From: Candidatus Melainabacteria bacterium
GTDB taxonomy: Bacteria > Cyanobacteriota > Vampirovibrionia > Obscuribacterales > Obscuribacteraceae
DNA: 64,000 nucleotides
NCBI GenBank assembly: GCA_003963305.1
Contig: RXJR01000004.1
Coordinates: 432,562-496,561, forward strand
Direction: 5' to 3'
The notes below the pieces were generated by a model. That model was not told the DNA's origin and did no database searches. It saw only the letters and a program-made list of their open reading frames with translations. Positions 9,316 to 16,622 of this stretch are shown piece after piece. Position numbers and translations under genes: made by a program. Numbering within the stretch: the stretch's first letter is position 1; each line of letters begins with the position of its first letter.

Positions 9316-10974
9316 CTAACCAGTTGGAGCCTGAGTATGGATGTTCGTTGGTGAGAGCACATGTTCTCGAGCACCAGTCGTAACTTCGTAAGGAACTTCA
9401 AATGCACCAGACATTCTACCCCTGCCGATAAGTCCGGTGACCCTTGCCATTGCTCCTAAACTTGAAACCGGAACATCTACGTAAAGGACTTTTCCGGATT
9501 CCTGAGCATAATCGCCAGCTGTTGCAATGTCGTCTGTGTACCACTTTGAGTCGGCCCTCGCTCTGACAAACAGGGCTCGCAAAGTGTCATCTTCTTGAGG
9601 TGTAAACTCCCTCTCGCCCATGCTTCGACGAAGCGCATCGAAGTGGTCCCACTCAGAATCTGAAAGAGGTTTCTGAAATTCATAATGCTCACCTTCACGC
9701 CTCACTCCACGATATAAACGAGCAAAACCCTCTTGAACCGGAGGTTCAGTCCTGTCAGCAATACCGCTCGGCCAATGATCAGGTGGTGCATGCGGTCCCG
9801 CTGGCTCAGCGGAACGTGCAACACCAGTACCTGTTCCAGCCTCGCCTGCTTCGCCTGCACCTCTGGCTGCTTGAGCCTCCGCTCCCTCCGCACTGGCACC
9901 TCTCACTCCACTCGTCAAAGCGCCTCTGACCGCCATTGCGGCACCTGCGGCTAAGGTTCCAGCCGCAATATCGACACCAATTGCACCGGCTTGTTGAAGC
10001 CCTGCATGAGCGTTCTGTTGCTCCTGCCTGGAGTAATTCTGAGGATTGGCAACAACTTGAGCATCATGCAGTAAGGCACCGCCGTGCTCATGGACCTGAT
10101 AGCCTGCGTACAGGGTACCAATTGCGCCCATTGCCCCTTCAGCCAGGGCTGAACCGGTTGCAATGGCTGCTGCGCCTACGCCCAGAGCCGCTGCGCCAGC
10201 TGCCACCACCGGCACGGCAGCCACGGCCGCTACTCCAATTGCCGCACTGGCTACAACGTGCCCTGGATGATTAACGACTTCATTTCTCGCGCCGGCATAC
10301 AGATCTGCCGCTACAGCAACGATGCCGGAATACCAGTGCTCGGGAGCAGGTTGTGCAGCGCTCGCTTGTTGGTCTCCTGCCTTCGCAGCATGCTGATCGG
10401 TTTGCCCTGTAGCTGGCTGCTCTCCTGCTCTTGCCGGTGGTTGTTCACCTGCCCTTGCCTGTGGTTGTTCACCTCCTGCCCTTGCTGCTGGCTGCTCACC
10501 GGCCCTTGCTGCTGGTTGTTCACCTGCCCTTGCTGCCGGTTGTTCACCTGCCCTTGCTGCTGGTTGTTCACCTGCCCTTGCTGCCGGTTGTTCACCTGCC
10601 CTTGCTGCTGGTTGTTCACCGGCCCTTGCTGCCGGTTGTTCACCTGCCCTTGCTGCTGGTTGTTCACCTGCCCTTGCTGCCGGTTGTTCACCTGCCCTAG
10701 CTGCTGGCTGCTCACCTGCCCTTGCTGCTGGTTGTTCACCTTGTCTTGTGGTAGCTGGCGGAGCAGGAGGATGAGCATCGAAGGTAATGCCCGTACTATC
10801 GACATGCGCCCGCGGGGTTGCCGCTGGGTCACCCGCTGATGAACGTTCGCGGGCAGCCCTGTAATCGTTGTTGCTAGCTCCAGGTGCATTCTGAGCGCGA
10901 GCAGCGTCTGCAGCTGCACCTGTAGTGGCATGTCGCTCTACCGGCGGTGTTTCGGGGGCGCGATCCGTTGGCAT
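9316..10974 (-). CDS. Repeat-linker protein with a toxin-like C-terminal domain
   Basis: A 552-residue modular protein with no signal peptide. Residues 1-75 are polar and Ala/Pro-rich. About 14 tandem copies of the octapeptide GEQPAARA, the last ones diverged, form a linker up to about residue 190. Ala/Gly-rich hydrophobic segments follow (about 220-355) and could insert in membranes. The C-terminal 130 residues contain LYRG (near 420), WYTDD (near 478) and YVDVP (near 498), an arrangement I associate with ADP-ribosyltransferase-like toxin domains; this is a tentative match. The overall plan resembles a polymorphic toxin or contact effector. No obvious immunity gene lies next to it: the neighbours are a response regulator and an EF-hand protein. 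Confidence 0.75.
   Translation of the reverse strand: MPTDRAPETPPVERHATTGAAADAARAQNAPGASNNDYRAARERSSAGDPAATPRAHVDSTGITFDAHPPAPPATTRQGEQPAARAGEQPAARAGEQPAARAGEQPAARAGEQPAARAGEQPAARAGEQPAARAGEQPAARAGEQPAARAGEQPAARAGEQPAARAGGEQPQARAGEQPPARAGEQPATGQTDQHAAKAGDQQASAAQPAPEHWYSGIVAVAADLYAGARNEVVNHPGHVVASAAIGVAAVAAVPVVAAGAAALGVGAAAIATGSALAEGAMGAIGTLYAGYQVHEHGGALLHDAQVVANPQNYSRQEQQNAHAGLQQAGAIGVDIAAGTLAAGAAMAVRGALTSGVRGASAEGAEAQAARGAGEAGEAGTGTGVARSAEPAGPHAPPDHWPSGIADRTEPPVQEGFARLYRGVRREGEHYEFQKPLSDSEWDHFDALRRSMGEREFTPQEDDTLRALFVRARADSKWYTDDIATAGDYAQESGKVLYVDVPVSSLGAMARVTGLIGRGRMSGAFEVPYEVTTGAREHVLSPTNIHTQAPTG
10422..10744. repeat. 24-bp coding tandem repeats
   Basis: About 13 head-to-tail copies of a 24-bp unit containing TGCCCTTGCTGCTGGTTG encode the GEQPAARA linker on the minus strand. 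Because 24 is a multiple of three, the array is open in several other frames too; those frames are by-products. Copies differ mainly at synonymous positions, and one unit carries a 3-bp insertion (extra Gly). Confidence 0.9.
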
Positions 10975-11470
10975 TTATCTCTGCACTTTAGTAAGTTTCG
11001 ACCACAAGTCAGCTGGAAGGCTAACGTCAAGGAGAATAACAAGAGGTACATCAAATCCATATAAAAGGCATACCGAAGTTCAAGCACTGCTCAACTTTCG
11101 GGCGGTCAGGCATCGACTAAAAGTTGTAGCTTATATGACACACAACATCCAACAACAGTGAAGCAGACGGAAACAAACAACGCATCACATTTGGTGCAAA
11201 CAAACAAACAAACAAACAAACTCAAAACACAAGAGTTCAAAATAGATGAGTGGGATTTCGCAATTTGCATAGTCACCCCATCAAAAAAATCAAAGAATTT
11301 TCCTTAAATCAGCAAATTCGTTTGAACTTTTTGGTGAGTTTTGACGTTAAAGAGTTATACGCGCAGGTATGAGATGGAAGAGCCGAACAAAATTTGCTCC
11401 CGGGCCAAAAGGTTTCGGTTGGGAAAGTTACAGAGCTCAATGTGGACTGCGAACTGGGGGATGACATTAA
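10975..11470. other. Intergenic region of 496 bp between divergent genes
   Basis: No gene or RNA recognised. It is A-rich and contains six CAAA units in a row at 11197-11221. It must hold the promoters for the minus-strand toxin-like gene and the plus-strand EF-hand gene, but I could not assign a convincing -35/-10 pair. Confidence 0.5.
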
Positions 11471-12160
11471 ATGGATAAGATGAGACTTTTGGTCGGCGGC
11501 GTTTGCCTGATTGTGAATTGCGCTCCGGCCTTCTCACAGAGCACAAATCAAAGTGCCACGGACAGCAACTATAAAGGCTTGCAAAATCTAGTTAACGGCG
11601 TCAACGACGGTCAAGCCAACCCAGGAGCCGGAGTCCCTGGAGGGCCGGGAGGAAGACACCGGTGGAAGGGCGGAGCTGGCGGCAACGGAGCAGGCCCAAC
11701 AGGCACAAACGGCTCCGCTTCTGGCTCGTCAATTGGTGCTGGAGCCGGACCAACCGGTTCAGGAGTCGACGCTATCGGCAGAGGCAAAAATATGGACCCG
11801 GCAAAGGTGGCTGAACGCAGAGCAAAGATATTAAAGCGCTTTGACACCAATGGCGACGGAGTTCTTGACGATGCTGAGAAGGCAAAGTGGCAAGCATTCC
11901 GAGCTGAGCGCCGTGCCCAACGAGAGGCACAGATGAATGGCGGCGGACCAGGAGGTCCAAATGCGGGTGCAGGTGGTCCTGGAGCAAATGGACCGGGTGG
12001 AGCTGGTTTTGGTGGACATCATCGCCATCGCAATATGCAAAATGGCGGAGCAGCTGGTCTACCCGGTGCGCACGGCGGTGGGCCAGGAGATTTCCCTCCC
12101 GGATTCCCGGGTGGGGGCAACAACGGCAGTGCGCCATCCACGACGTCGACCAATCCATAA
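11471..12160 (+). CDS. Secreted Gly-rich protein with one EF-hand
   Basis: A 229-residue protein with a Sec signal peptide (cleavage likely after PAFSQ near residue 23). Residues 50-105 and 155-229 are Gly/Pro/Asn-rich low complexity. Between them, residues 125-136 (DTNGDGVLDDAE) form a canonical 12-residue EF-hand loop with acidic or polar ligands at positions 1, 3, 5, 9 and 12, flanked by helices (AERRAKILKRF and KAKWQAFRAERRA). A single Ca-binding hand in an otherwise disordered exported protein suggests a calcium-responsive surface or matrix protein. GGGGGA lies 9 bases before the ATG. A strong terminator follows. Confidence 0.85.
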   Translation: MDKMRLLVGGVCLIVNCAPAFSQSTNQSATDSNYKGLQNLVNGVNDGQANPGAGVPGGPGGRHRWKGGAGGNGAGPTGTNGSASGSSIGAGAGPTGSGVDAIGRGKNMDPAKVAERRAKILKRFDTNGDGVLDDAEKAKWQAFRAERRAQREAQMNGGGPGGPNAGAGGPGANGPGGAGFGGHHRHRNMQNGGAAGLPGAHGGGPGDFPPGFPGGGNNGSAPSTTSTNP

Positions 12161-12191
12161 AGTTTTCCCGGTACCTCCATTCAACTCTCAA

Positions 12192-12228
12192 AAAGAGGAA
12201 GGGCTGCACAACAGCCCTTCCTCTTTTC
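12192..12228 (+). terminator. Strong intrinsic terminator
   Basis: A perfect 15-bp stem (AAAGAGGAAGGGCTG paired with CAGCCCTTCCTCTTT) with a 5-base loop ends in a T-run, 31 bp after the EF-hand gene. The A-run before the stem makes it a possible bidirectional terminator. Confidence 0.95.
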
Positions 12229-12311
12229 ATTTCAATAAAGCTCATCCTGCCAAGAACTTACGCAGCCAGCCGCTTTGGTACTATTACCGAACTATATAGA
12301 GGCGGAATCGT

Positions 12312-12761
12312 ATGAGCCAAAACAATCGTGGCGCAGGTCGCACTGCAATCATTATCGAAGAAGGCAAAGCACCAGGCCCGCTTGGAGCTTATTCGCATGC
12401 AGTCAAAGCCGGCGGGCTTGTTTTCCTGGCTGGACAGGGAGCCCGCGATGCGACTACCGGCAAAGAAGCTGGCGTTAAGCTTGCTGAAAATGGCACTGTG
12501 CTCTCGTACGAAATTGAAGTACAAACCAGAGCAGTGATTGAAAATATGATCGTTGTGCTCAAAGCAGCCGGATGCGACATCACAGATATCGTCGATGTGA
12601 CCGTCTTTCTGAAGGATATGAAAGACTTTGCAAAATACAACACAGTCTACAAAGAGTATTTTTCATTTGAGAATCCGCCAGCTCGAACAACAGTAGCGGT
12701 GGCGGATCTACCGGGAAACAATTTCATTGAAATCAAAGCAATCGCAGTGCAGCCTCACTAG
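12312..12761 (+). CDS. RidA/YjgF-family enamine/imine deaminase
   Basis: A 149-residue RidA-family protein, slightly longer than the usual 125-130. Family signs are GPLGAYSHAV, VFLAGQGARD, the central VIENMIVVLKAAGCDITDIV, and PPARTTVAVADLP with the substrate-binding Arg. RidA proteins hydrolyse reactive enamines and imines; some branches are 2-aminomuconate deaminases. It is first in an operon with a semialdehyde dehydrogenase 39 bp downstream, an SDR and a lysine-dehydrogenase-like enzyme, so it may process an imine made in that pathway. AGGCGGAAT precedes the ATG. Confidence 0.93.
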   Translation: MSQNNRGAGRTAIIIEEGKAPGPLGAYSHAVKAGGLVFLAGQGARDATTGKEAGVKLAENGTVLSYEIEVQTRAVIENMIVVLKAAGCDITDIVDVTVFLKDMKDFAKYNTVYKEYFSFENPPARTTVAVADLPGNNFIEIKAIAVQPH

Positions 12762-12800
12762 AAAGCAGCACCCTCACCTGAAGCAAAATAGGAGCAAAAA

Positions 12801-14273
12801 ATGACTACCGAAGTGCGAACAAAAACATTGCAACTCAATCACTTCATAGGTGGCGAGTTCACTAAAGCCTCGGGTGGAGAAACTTTTGACACCATAAATC
12901 CAGCTACAAATGAAGTTATAGCAAAAGTTGCCCTCGGCACCGCGGATGATATCGACAAAGCTGCGAAGGTGGCACGCAAGGCCTTCGAGACTGGACCCTG
13001 GGCGCGCATGTCTATTCGAGAACGCTGTGACATATTGAGAAAAATTGGCGACTTGATTCTCGCGAAGAAAGAGACTCTGGCCCGCGCCGAATCAATGGAC
13101 GCCGGAAAACCAATCAGCGAAAGTTTAGAGGGAGACATTCCCCGCTCTGCTTACAATTTCCACTTCTTCGCAGACTTCGCTCAATCGGCAAGCGAGGATC
13201 TGTATACGGTGGGAGAGTATGAAAGACATCTGGCGGTGCGCGAACCGCTGGGCGTCTGCGGACTAATCACTCCATGGAATTTGCCACTCTATCTAGCCAC
13301 GTGGAAAATTGCACCGTGTCTGGCCATGGGTAATTCATGCATTCTCAAACCAGCTGAGTGGACACCCTATACAGCAACATTATTTGCAGAGATCGTGCAA
13401 GAAGCAGGATTGCCAGATGGTGTATTCAACGTTGTGCACGGATTTGGTGCTAATGGCGCAGGTGAGGCCTTAACTCGACATCCACTGGTCGACAGCATCT
13501 CCTTTACAGGCGAAACCTCTACGGGAAGAGCGATCATGGCAGCTGGCGCCCAGACACTGAAAAAGCTTTCGTTCGAGCTTGGTGGCAAAGGTGCAAATAT
13601 CATCTTCGCAGACGCTAACATCGACGATGCGCTGGCGACCTCAGTGCGTGCGGCATTCCGAAACCAGGGTGAAATCTGCCTGGCCGGATCAAGACTATTT
13701 GTACAGGACACGATTTATTCCGAGTTCGTTGAACGACTTGTTGAAAAGGTAAAACAGATCAAAGTCGGCGATCCTCTTGATCCTCAGACCCAGATGGGAG
13801 CATTAATCAGCAAAGAGCATCTGAAAAAAGTGGAGAGCTACTTAGAAATCGGCAAAAAAGAAGGCAAACTGATGACTGGCGGTCATCGCATAAGCGAACT
13901 GCCAAATGGAAATTTCTTAGCGCCCTCAGTCTTCACAGATCTACCCTTCGACTCACGATTCTGCCAGGAAGAAATTTTTGGTCCAGCCGTACCGGTAATT
14001 CCGTTTAACAGCGAAGATCAGGTTATCGAAATGACCAACAGCACACCGTATGGTCTCTCGGCAAGCGTCTGGAGCCAGGATATAGACCGCTGTCATCGAG
14101 TTGCTACCAAACTAAGATCTGGGATGGTCTGGGTAAACTGCTGGTTTGTCAGAGAACTGAGAGCACCGTTTGGCGGTCAGAAATCGTCCGGACTCGGACG
14201 CGAGGGCGGCAGATACAGTCTCGATTTCTTCTCACAAACAAAAACGATCACTTACAAATACAGAAATAAATAG
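12801..14273 (+). CDS. Aldehyde dehydrogenase, semialdehyde-type
   Basis: A 490-residue NAD(P)-dependent ALDH of full length. It has TPWNLPLYLATWK, the general-base Glu259 in FELGGKGAN, the catalytic Cys293 in NQGEICLAG, and EEIFGPAVPV. The C-terminal WVNCWFVRELRAPFGG resembles the 2-aminomuconate / 2-hydroxymuconate semialdehyde dehydrogenase branch (ALDH8-like). With the lysine-dehydrogenase-like gene downstream it could instead oxidise aminoadipate semialdehyde. AGGAG precedes the ATG, and the SDR starts 8 bp after its stop. Confidence 0.93.
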   Translation: MTTEVRTKTLQLNHFIGGEFTKASGGETFDTINPATNEVIAKVALGTADDIDKAAKVARKAFETGPWARMSIRERCDILRKIGDLILAKKETLARAESMDAGKPISESLEGDIPRSAYNFHFFADFAQSASEDLYTVGEYERHLAVREPLGVCGLITPWNLPLYLATWKIAPCLAMGNSCILKPAEWTPYTATLFAEIVQEAGLPDGVFNVVHGFGANGAGEALTRHPLVDSISFTGETSTGRAIMAAGAQTLKKLSFELGGKGANIIFADANIDDALATSVRAAFRNQGEICLAGSRLFVQDTIYSEFVERLVEKVKQIKVGDPLDPQTQMGALISKEHLKKVESYLEIGKKEGKLMTGGHRISELPNGNFLAPSVFTDLPFDSRFCQEEIFGPAVPVIPFNSEDQVIEMTNSTPYGLSASVWSQDIDRCHRVATKLRSGMVWVNCWFVRELRAPFGGQKSSGLGREGGRYSLDFFSQTKTITYKYRNK

Positions 14274-14281
14274 GTGACACA

Positions 14282-15070
14282 TTGGATCTAAAAATCAAAG
14301 GAAAACGAGCACTTGTCTGCGCCGCCTCAAAGGGGCTGGGACGAGCCATTGCTCTTGCTCTAGCAGAAGAGGGCACTGAGCTGATCATCTGCGCACGCAG
14401 CAAAGACGAACTAAATGCGGTGGCAGCAGAAATCGAAGCAAAAACTAAAATCAAACCAGTAGTTGTGATCAGCGACTTGTCCATTGAAGCCGATAGGAAA
14501 AGATTGATTGCCGAAGCCGAGAAAACAGGCGGTGTAGACATCATCGTGCACAATACAGGCGGTCCAAAGCCGACTTCAGTAGAAGGCACTACACAATCAG
14601 ATTGGCATGAGGGTTTTCAGCAGCTATTCCCTGCCGTCGCAGACTTAAATGAAGCGTTCATTCCTCATATGAAGAAGAACAATTGGGGTCGCATAGTCTG
14701 CGTCACATCCTTGTCTGTACTAGAACCAATAAGCAATCTGGCAATCTCTAACGCGATGCGCTCGGCAGTGACATCGATGCTCAAAACACTTGCCGATGAA
14801 GTGGCAAAATACAACATCTCAGTAAACTGCATTGCTCCGGGTGCCATCTGGACAGGGCGAATCGAAAATCTGATACGCATTCGCCGAGAAAAGACCGGTC
14901 AAACAGAGGAAGAATACATGGCTGACTATGTCAAGCCTATTCCTGCAGGCAGATTGGGTACGCCTGAGGAATTCGCAGCCGCGGCTGTCTTCCTGTGCTC
15001 CGACCAGGCTTCATACATAACCGGTTCCACCCTCTGTGTCGATGGCGGTAAGCGCAGATCGACGGTCTGA
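14282..15070 (+). CDS. SDR-family oxidoreductase with atypical active site
   Basis: A 262-residue short-chain dehydrogenase fold starting at TTG 14282, with AGGTGA just upstream. The cofactor motif is ASKGLGRAIA rather than the classical TGxxxGxG. Where other SDRs have YxxxK, this one reads SNAMR, so the catalytic Tyr and Lys are replaced by Ser and Arg. This fits the subgroup annotated as BKR-like SDR (cd05344), which lacks a perfect tetrad. The C-terminus (ITGSTLCVDGGKRRS) is typical. It sits in the RidA/ALDH operon. Whether it is a reductase is open; annotation as FabG would mislead. Confidence 0.85.
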   Translation: MDLKIKGKRALVCAASKGLGRAIALALAEEGTELIICARSKDELNAVAAEIEAKTKIKPVVVISDLSIEADRKRLIAEAEKTGGVDIIVHNTGGPKPTSVEGTTQSDWHEGFQQLFPAVADLNEAFIPHMKKNNWGRIVCVTSLSVLEPISNLAISNAMRSAVTSMLKTLADEVAKYNISVNCIAPGAIWTGRIENLIRIRREKTGQTEEEYMADYVKPIPAGRLGTPEEFAAAAVFLCSDQASYITGSTLCVDGGKRRSTV

Positions 15071-15134
15071 TGGTATTATTTTCGCTTCAGAACAAATTTA
15101 GCTGTCGTAGTTCAATCAATGTGAGGATGTAGCA

Positions 15135-16295
15135 GTGAAGTTTTTAGTGCTTGGCGCCGGTCGCATGGGTTATGCCGCAGTCTTCGATCTGATTCGCAGC
15201 CCCAAAGTAGAACAAGTTGTCGTAGCCGATTTCGACATCAAGCGCGTTGAAACCTTACTTGACCTTCTTGCCGATCCGAAAATCGTGCCGGTCGAACTGG
15301 ACGTAAAAAAATTCGATGAAGTCGTCAAATTAATGGCAGCCTGTGATGCCTGCATTAGCTGCGTAACCTACCATCATAACTACGACCTGGCCAAAGCTGC
15401 ACTGGAAGCAGGAACTCACTTCGTCGACCTGGGCGGTAACGAAGCAATGGTAGCTAAGGAATTTTTACTCGACGATCTCGCAAAAGAAAGAGGCATCTCC
15501 ATCATGCCCGACCTCGGGTTGGCACCAGGGATGGTGTCAATGCTGGCTGTCAATGCGGCGGACAGTCTGGATGAACTCTATGAAATGCGTATACGTGTCG
15601 GGGGGCTTCCAGTTGATCCTGAGGGACCGTTGAAATATGCGCAGTTTTTTGCCATCGATGGTTTGATAAATGAATATGTAGAAGACTGCACGGTGATTCG
15701 CGACGGCAAGGAATTCCAGGTGCCATCGCTTACCGACATCGAAGAAATTGAGTTTCCAAAACCGTTTGGAAAGCTGGAAGCGTTCAATACTTCAGGCGGA
15801 ATCTCAACGCTGCCAAAGACATATGGTGGGAAGATCCAGCACATGGATTATAAAACCATTCGCTACAAAGGTCATTGTGAGCAGATGTACCTGCTCAAGC
15901 ACCTCGGTCTGATGAGTTCAGAGCCTGTACAGCTGCCTTCAGGCAAAGTCGTACCGAGAGATCTTCTGTCTGATCTGTTGATCAAAACCCTACCCCAGGA
16001 TGAACCGGATGTGGTGTTGGTACGGGTAACTGTTACTGGTATCAAAGAACGCGAACCCGTGCAGATAGTGTGGGAATGTATCGACTACAACGATCAGGCC
16101 GATAAGGTTTCGGCGATGATGAGAATGACTGCGTTCCCAGCCTCCATAGTTGCTCAAATGATGGCACGCGGCGACATCACGGACAGAGGAGTGCTGAAAC
16201 AAGAAACAAGCGTTCCCGTCAAACTCTTTTTGGCTGAACTGGAAAGTCGCGGCATTAAGCTGACCATGACCGAGCGAGCCCCGGTCGCAACTTAA
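15135..16295 (+). CDS. Lysine 6-dehydrogenase / saccharopine dehydrogenase-like enzyme
   Basis: A 386-residue enzyme with an N-terminal Rossmann fold (VLGAGRMGYAAVFDL) and the saccharopine-dehydrogenase C-terminal domain. Segments MPDLGLAPGM, GGLPVDPEGPLKY, LEAFNTSGGISTL and YKTIRYKGHCEQM match, as far as I recall, Geobacillus L-lysine 6-dehydrogenase, also about 380 residues. That enzyme converts lysine to 2-aminoadipate 6-semialdehyde. With the upstream ALDH and RidA, a lysine-degradation operon is a good hypothesis. The start is GTG with GAGG 8 bases upstream. A tandem hairpin array follows. Confidence 0.87.
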   Translation: MKFLVLGAGRMGYAAVFDLIRSPKVEQVVVADFDIKRVETLLDLLADPKIVPVELDVKKFDEVVKLMAACDACISCVTYHHNYDLAKAALEAGTHFVDLGGNEAMVAKEFLLDDLAKERGISIMPDLGLAPGMVSMLAVNAADSLDELYEMRIRVGGLPVDPEGPLKYAQFFAIDGLINEYVEDCTVIRDGKEFQVPSLTDIEEIEFPKPFGKLEAFNTSGGISTLPKTYGGKIQHMDYKTIRYKGHCEQMYLLKHLGLMSSEPVQLPSGKVVPRDLLSDLLIKTLPQDEPDVVLVRVTVTGIKEREPVQIVWECIDYNDQADKVSAMMRMTAFPASIVAQMMARGDITDRGVLKQETSVPVKLFLAELESRGIKLTMTERAPVAT

Positions 16296-16337
16296 GCCGG
16301 CCACCATTAACACCTGAGACTTTGCTCGGCGAAACTA

Positions 16338-16462
16338 AACCGTTATCGGTTGAGTTTTTTTCCGCTCGAAAGCGAACCGTTATCGGTTGAGTCTTTTTCC
16401 TCTCGAAAGCGAACCGTTATCGGTTGAGTCTTTTTCCTCTCGAAAGCGAACCGTTATCGGTT
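16338..16462 (+). repeat. Tandem array of four AACCG hairpins, 37-bp period
   Basis: AACCGTTATCGGTT occurs at exactly 16338, 16375, 16412 and 16449. The units are separated by near-identical filler with a T-run (GAGTCTTTTTCCTCTCG). Each unit can form a 5-bp stem with a TTAT loop, followed by T5-T7. It lies 42 bp after the upstream stop codon and probably works as a multiple terminator. Because the filler is repeated too, it is not a CRISPR array. Confidence 0.9.
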
Positions 16463-16530
16463 GAATTCGCGAGAGATTGAAGCCCTAAAATTTAAGCCTG
16501 GCAAGCAATCAAGCGGAACCCTGGTTTAAC

Positions 16531-16559
16531 TTGACATCATATATATGTCCAGGCAAAAT
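16531..16559 (+). promoter_or_regulatory. Sigma70-like promoter with inverted repeat
   Basis: A consensus -35 TTGACA at 16531 is followed after 17 bases by CAAAAT at 16554 (4 of 6 matches to TATAAT). The spacer contains GACAT and ATGTC as an inverted repeat (16533-16549), a possible operator. It lies about 65 bp before the peptidase gene. Confidence 0.5.
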
Positions 16560-16622
16560 AGGCACAATTCAGTTCATATTACTAGCTTGCCCAAGTCTCA
16601 ATAGGTCCGATGAAAGCGCTTT

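Larger units (their letters stand above)
16296..16622. other. Intergenic region of 327 bp with hairpin array and promoter
   Basis: It holds four AACCG hairpin repeats (16338-16462) after the lysine-dehydrogenase-like gene, then a sigma70-like promoter before the peptidase gene. No further gene is seen. Confidence 0.7.

Noticed and set aside
10258-10839. Cys/Trp-rich and Val/Leu-rich proteins on the plus strand
   Set aside because: They are other-frame readings of the 24-bp repeats of the minus-strand gene, kept open only because 24 is a multiple of three.
16338-16462. CRISPR array
   Set aside because: The 37-bp period looks CRISPR-like, but the stretches between repeats are nearly identical and only about 23 bp, and no cas gene is present.
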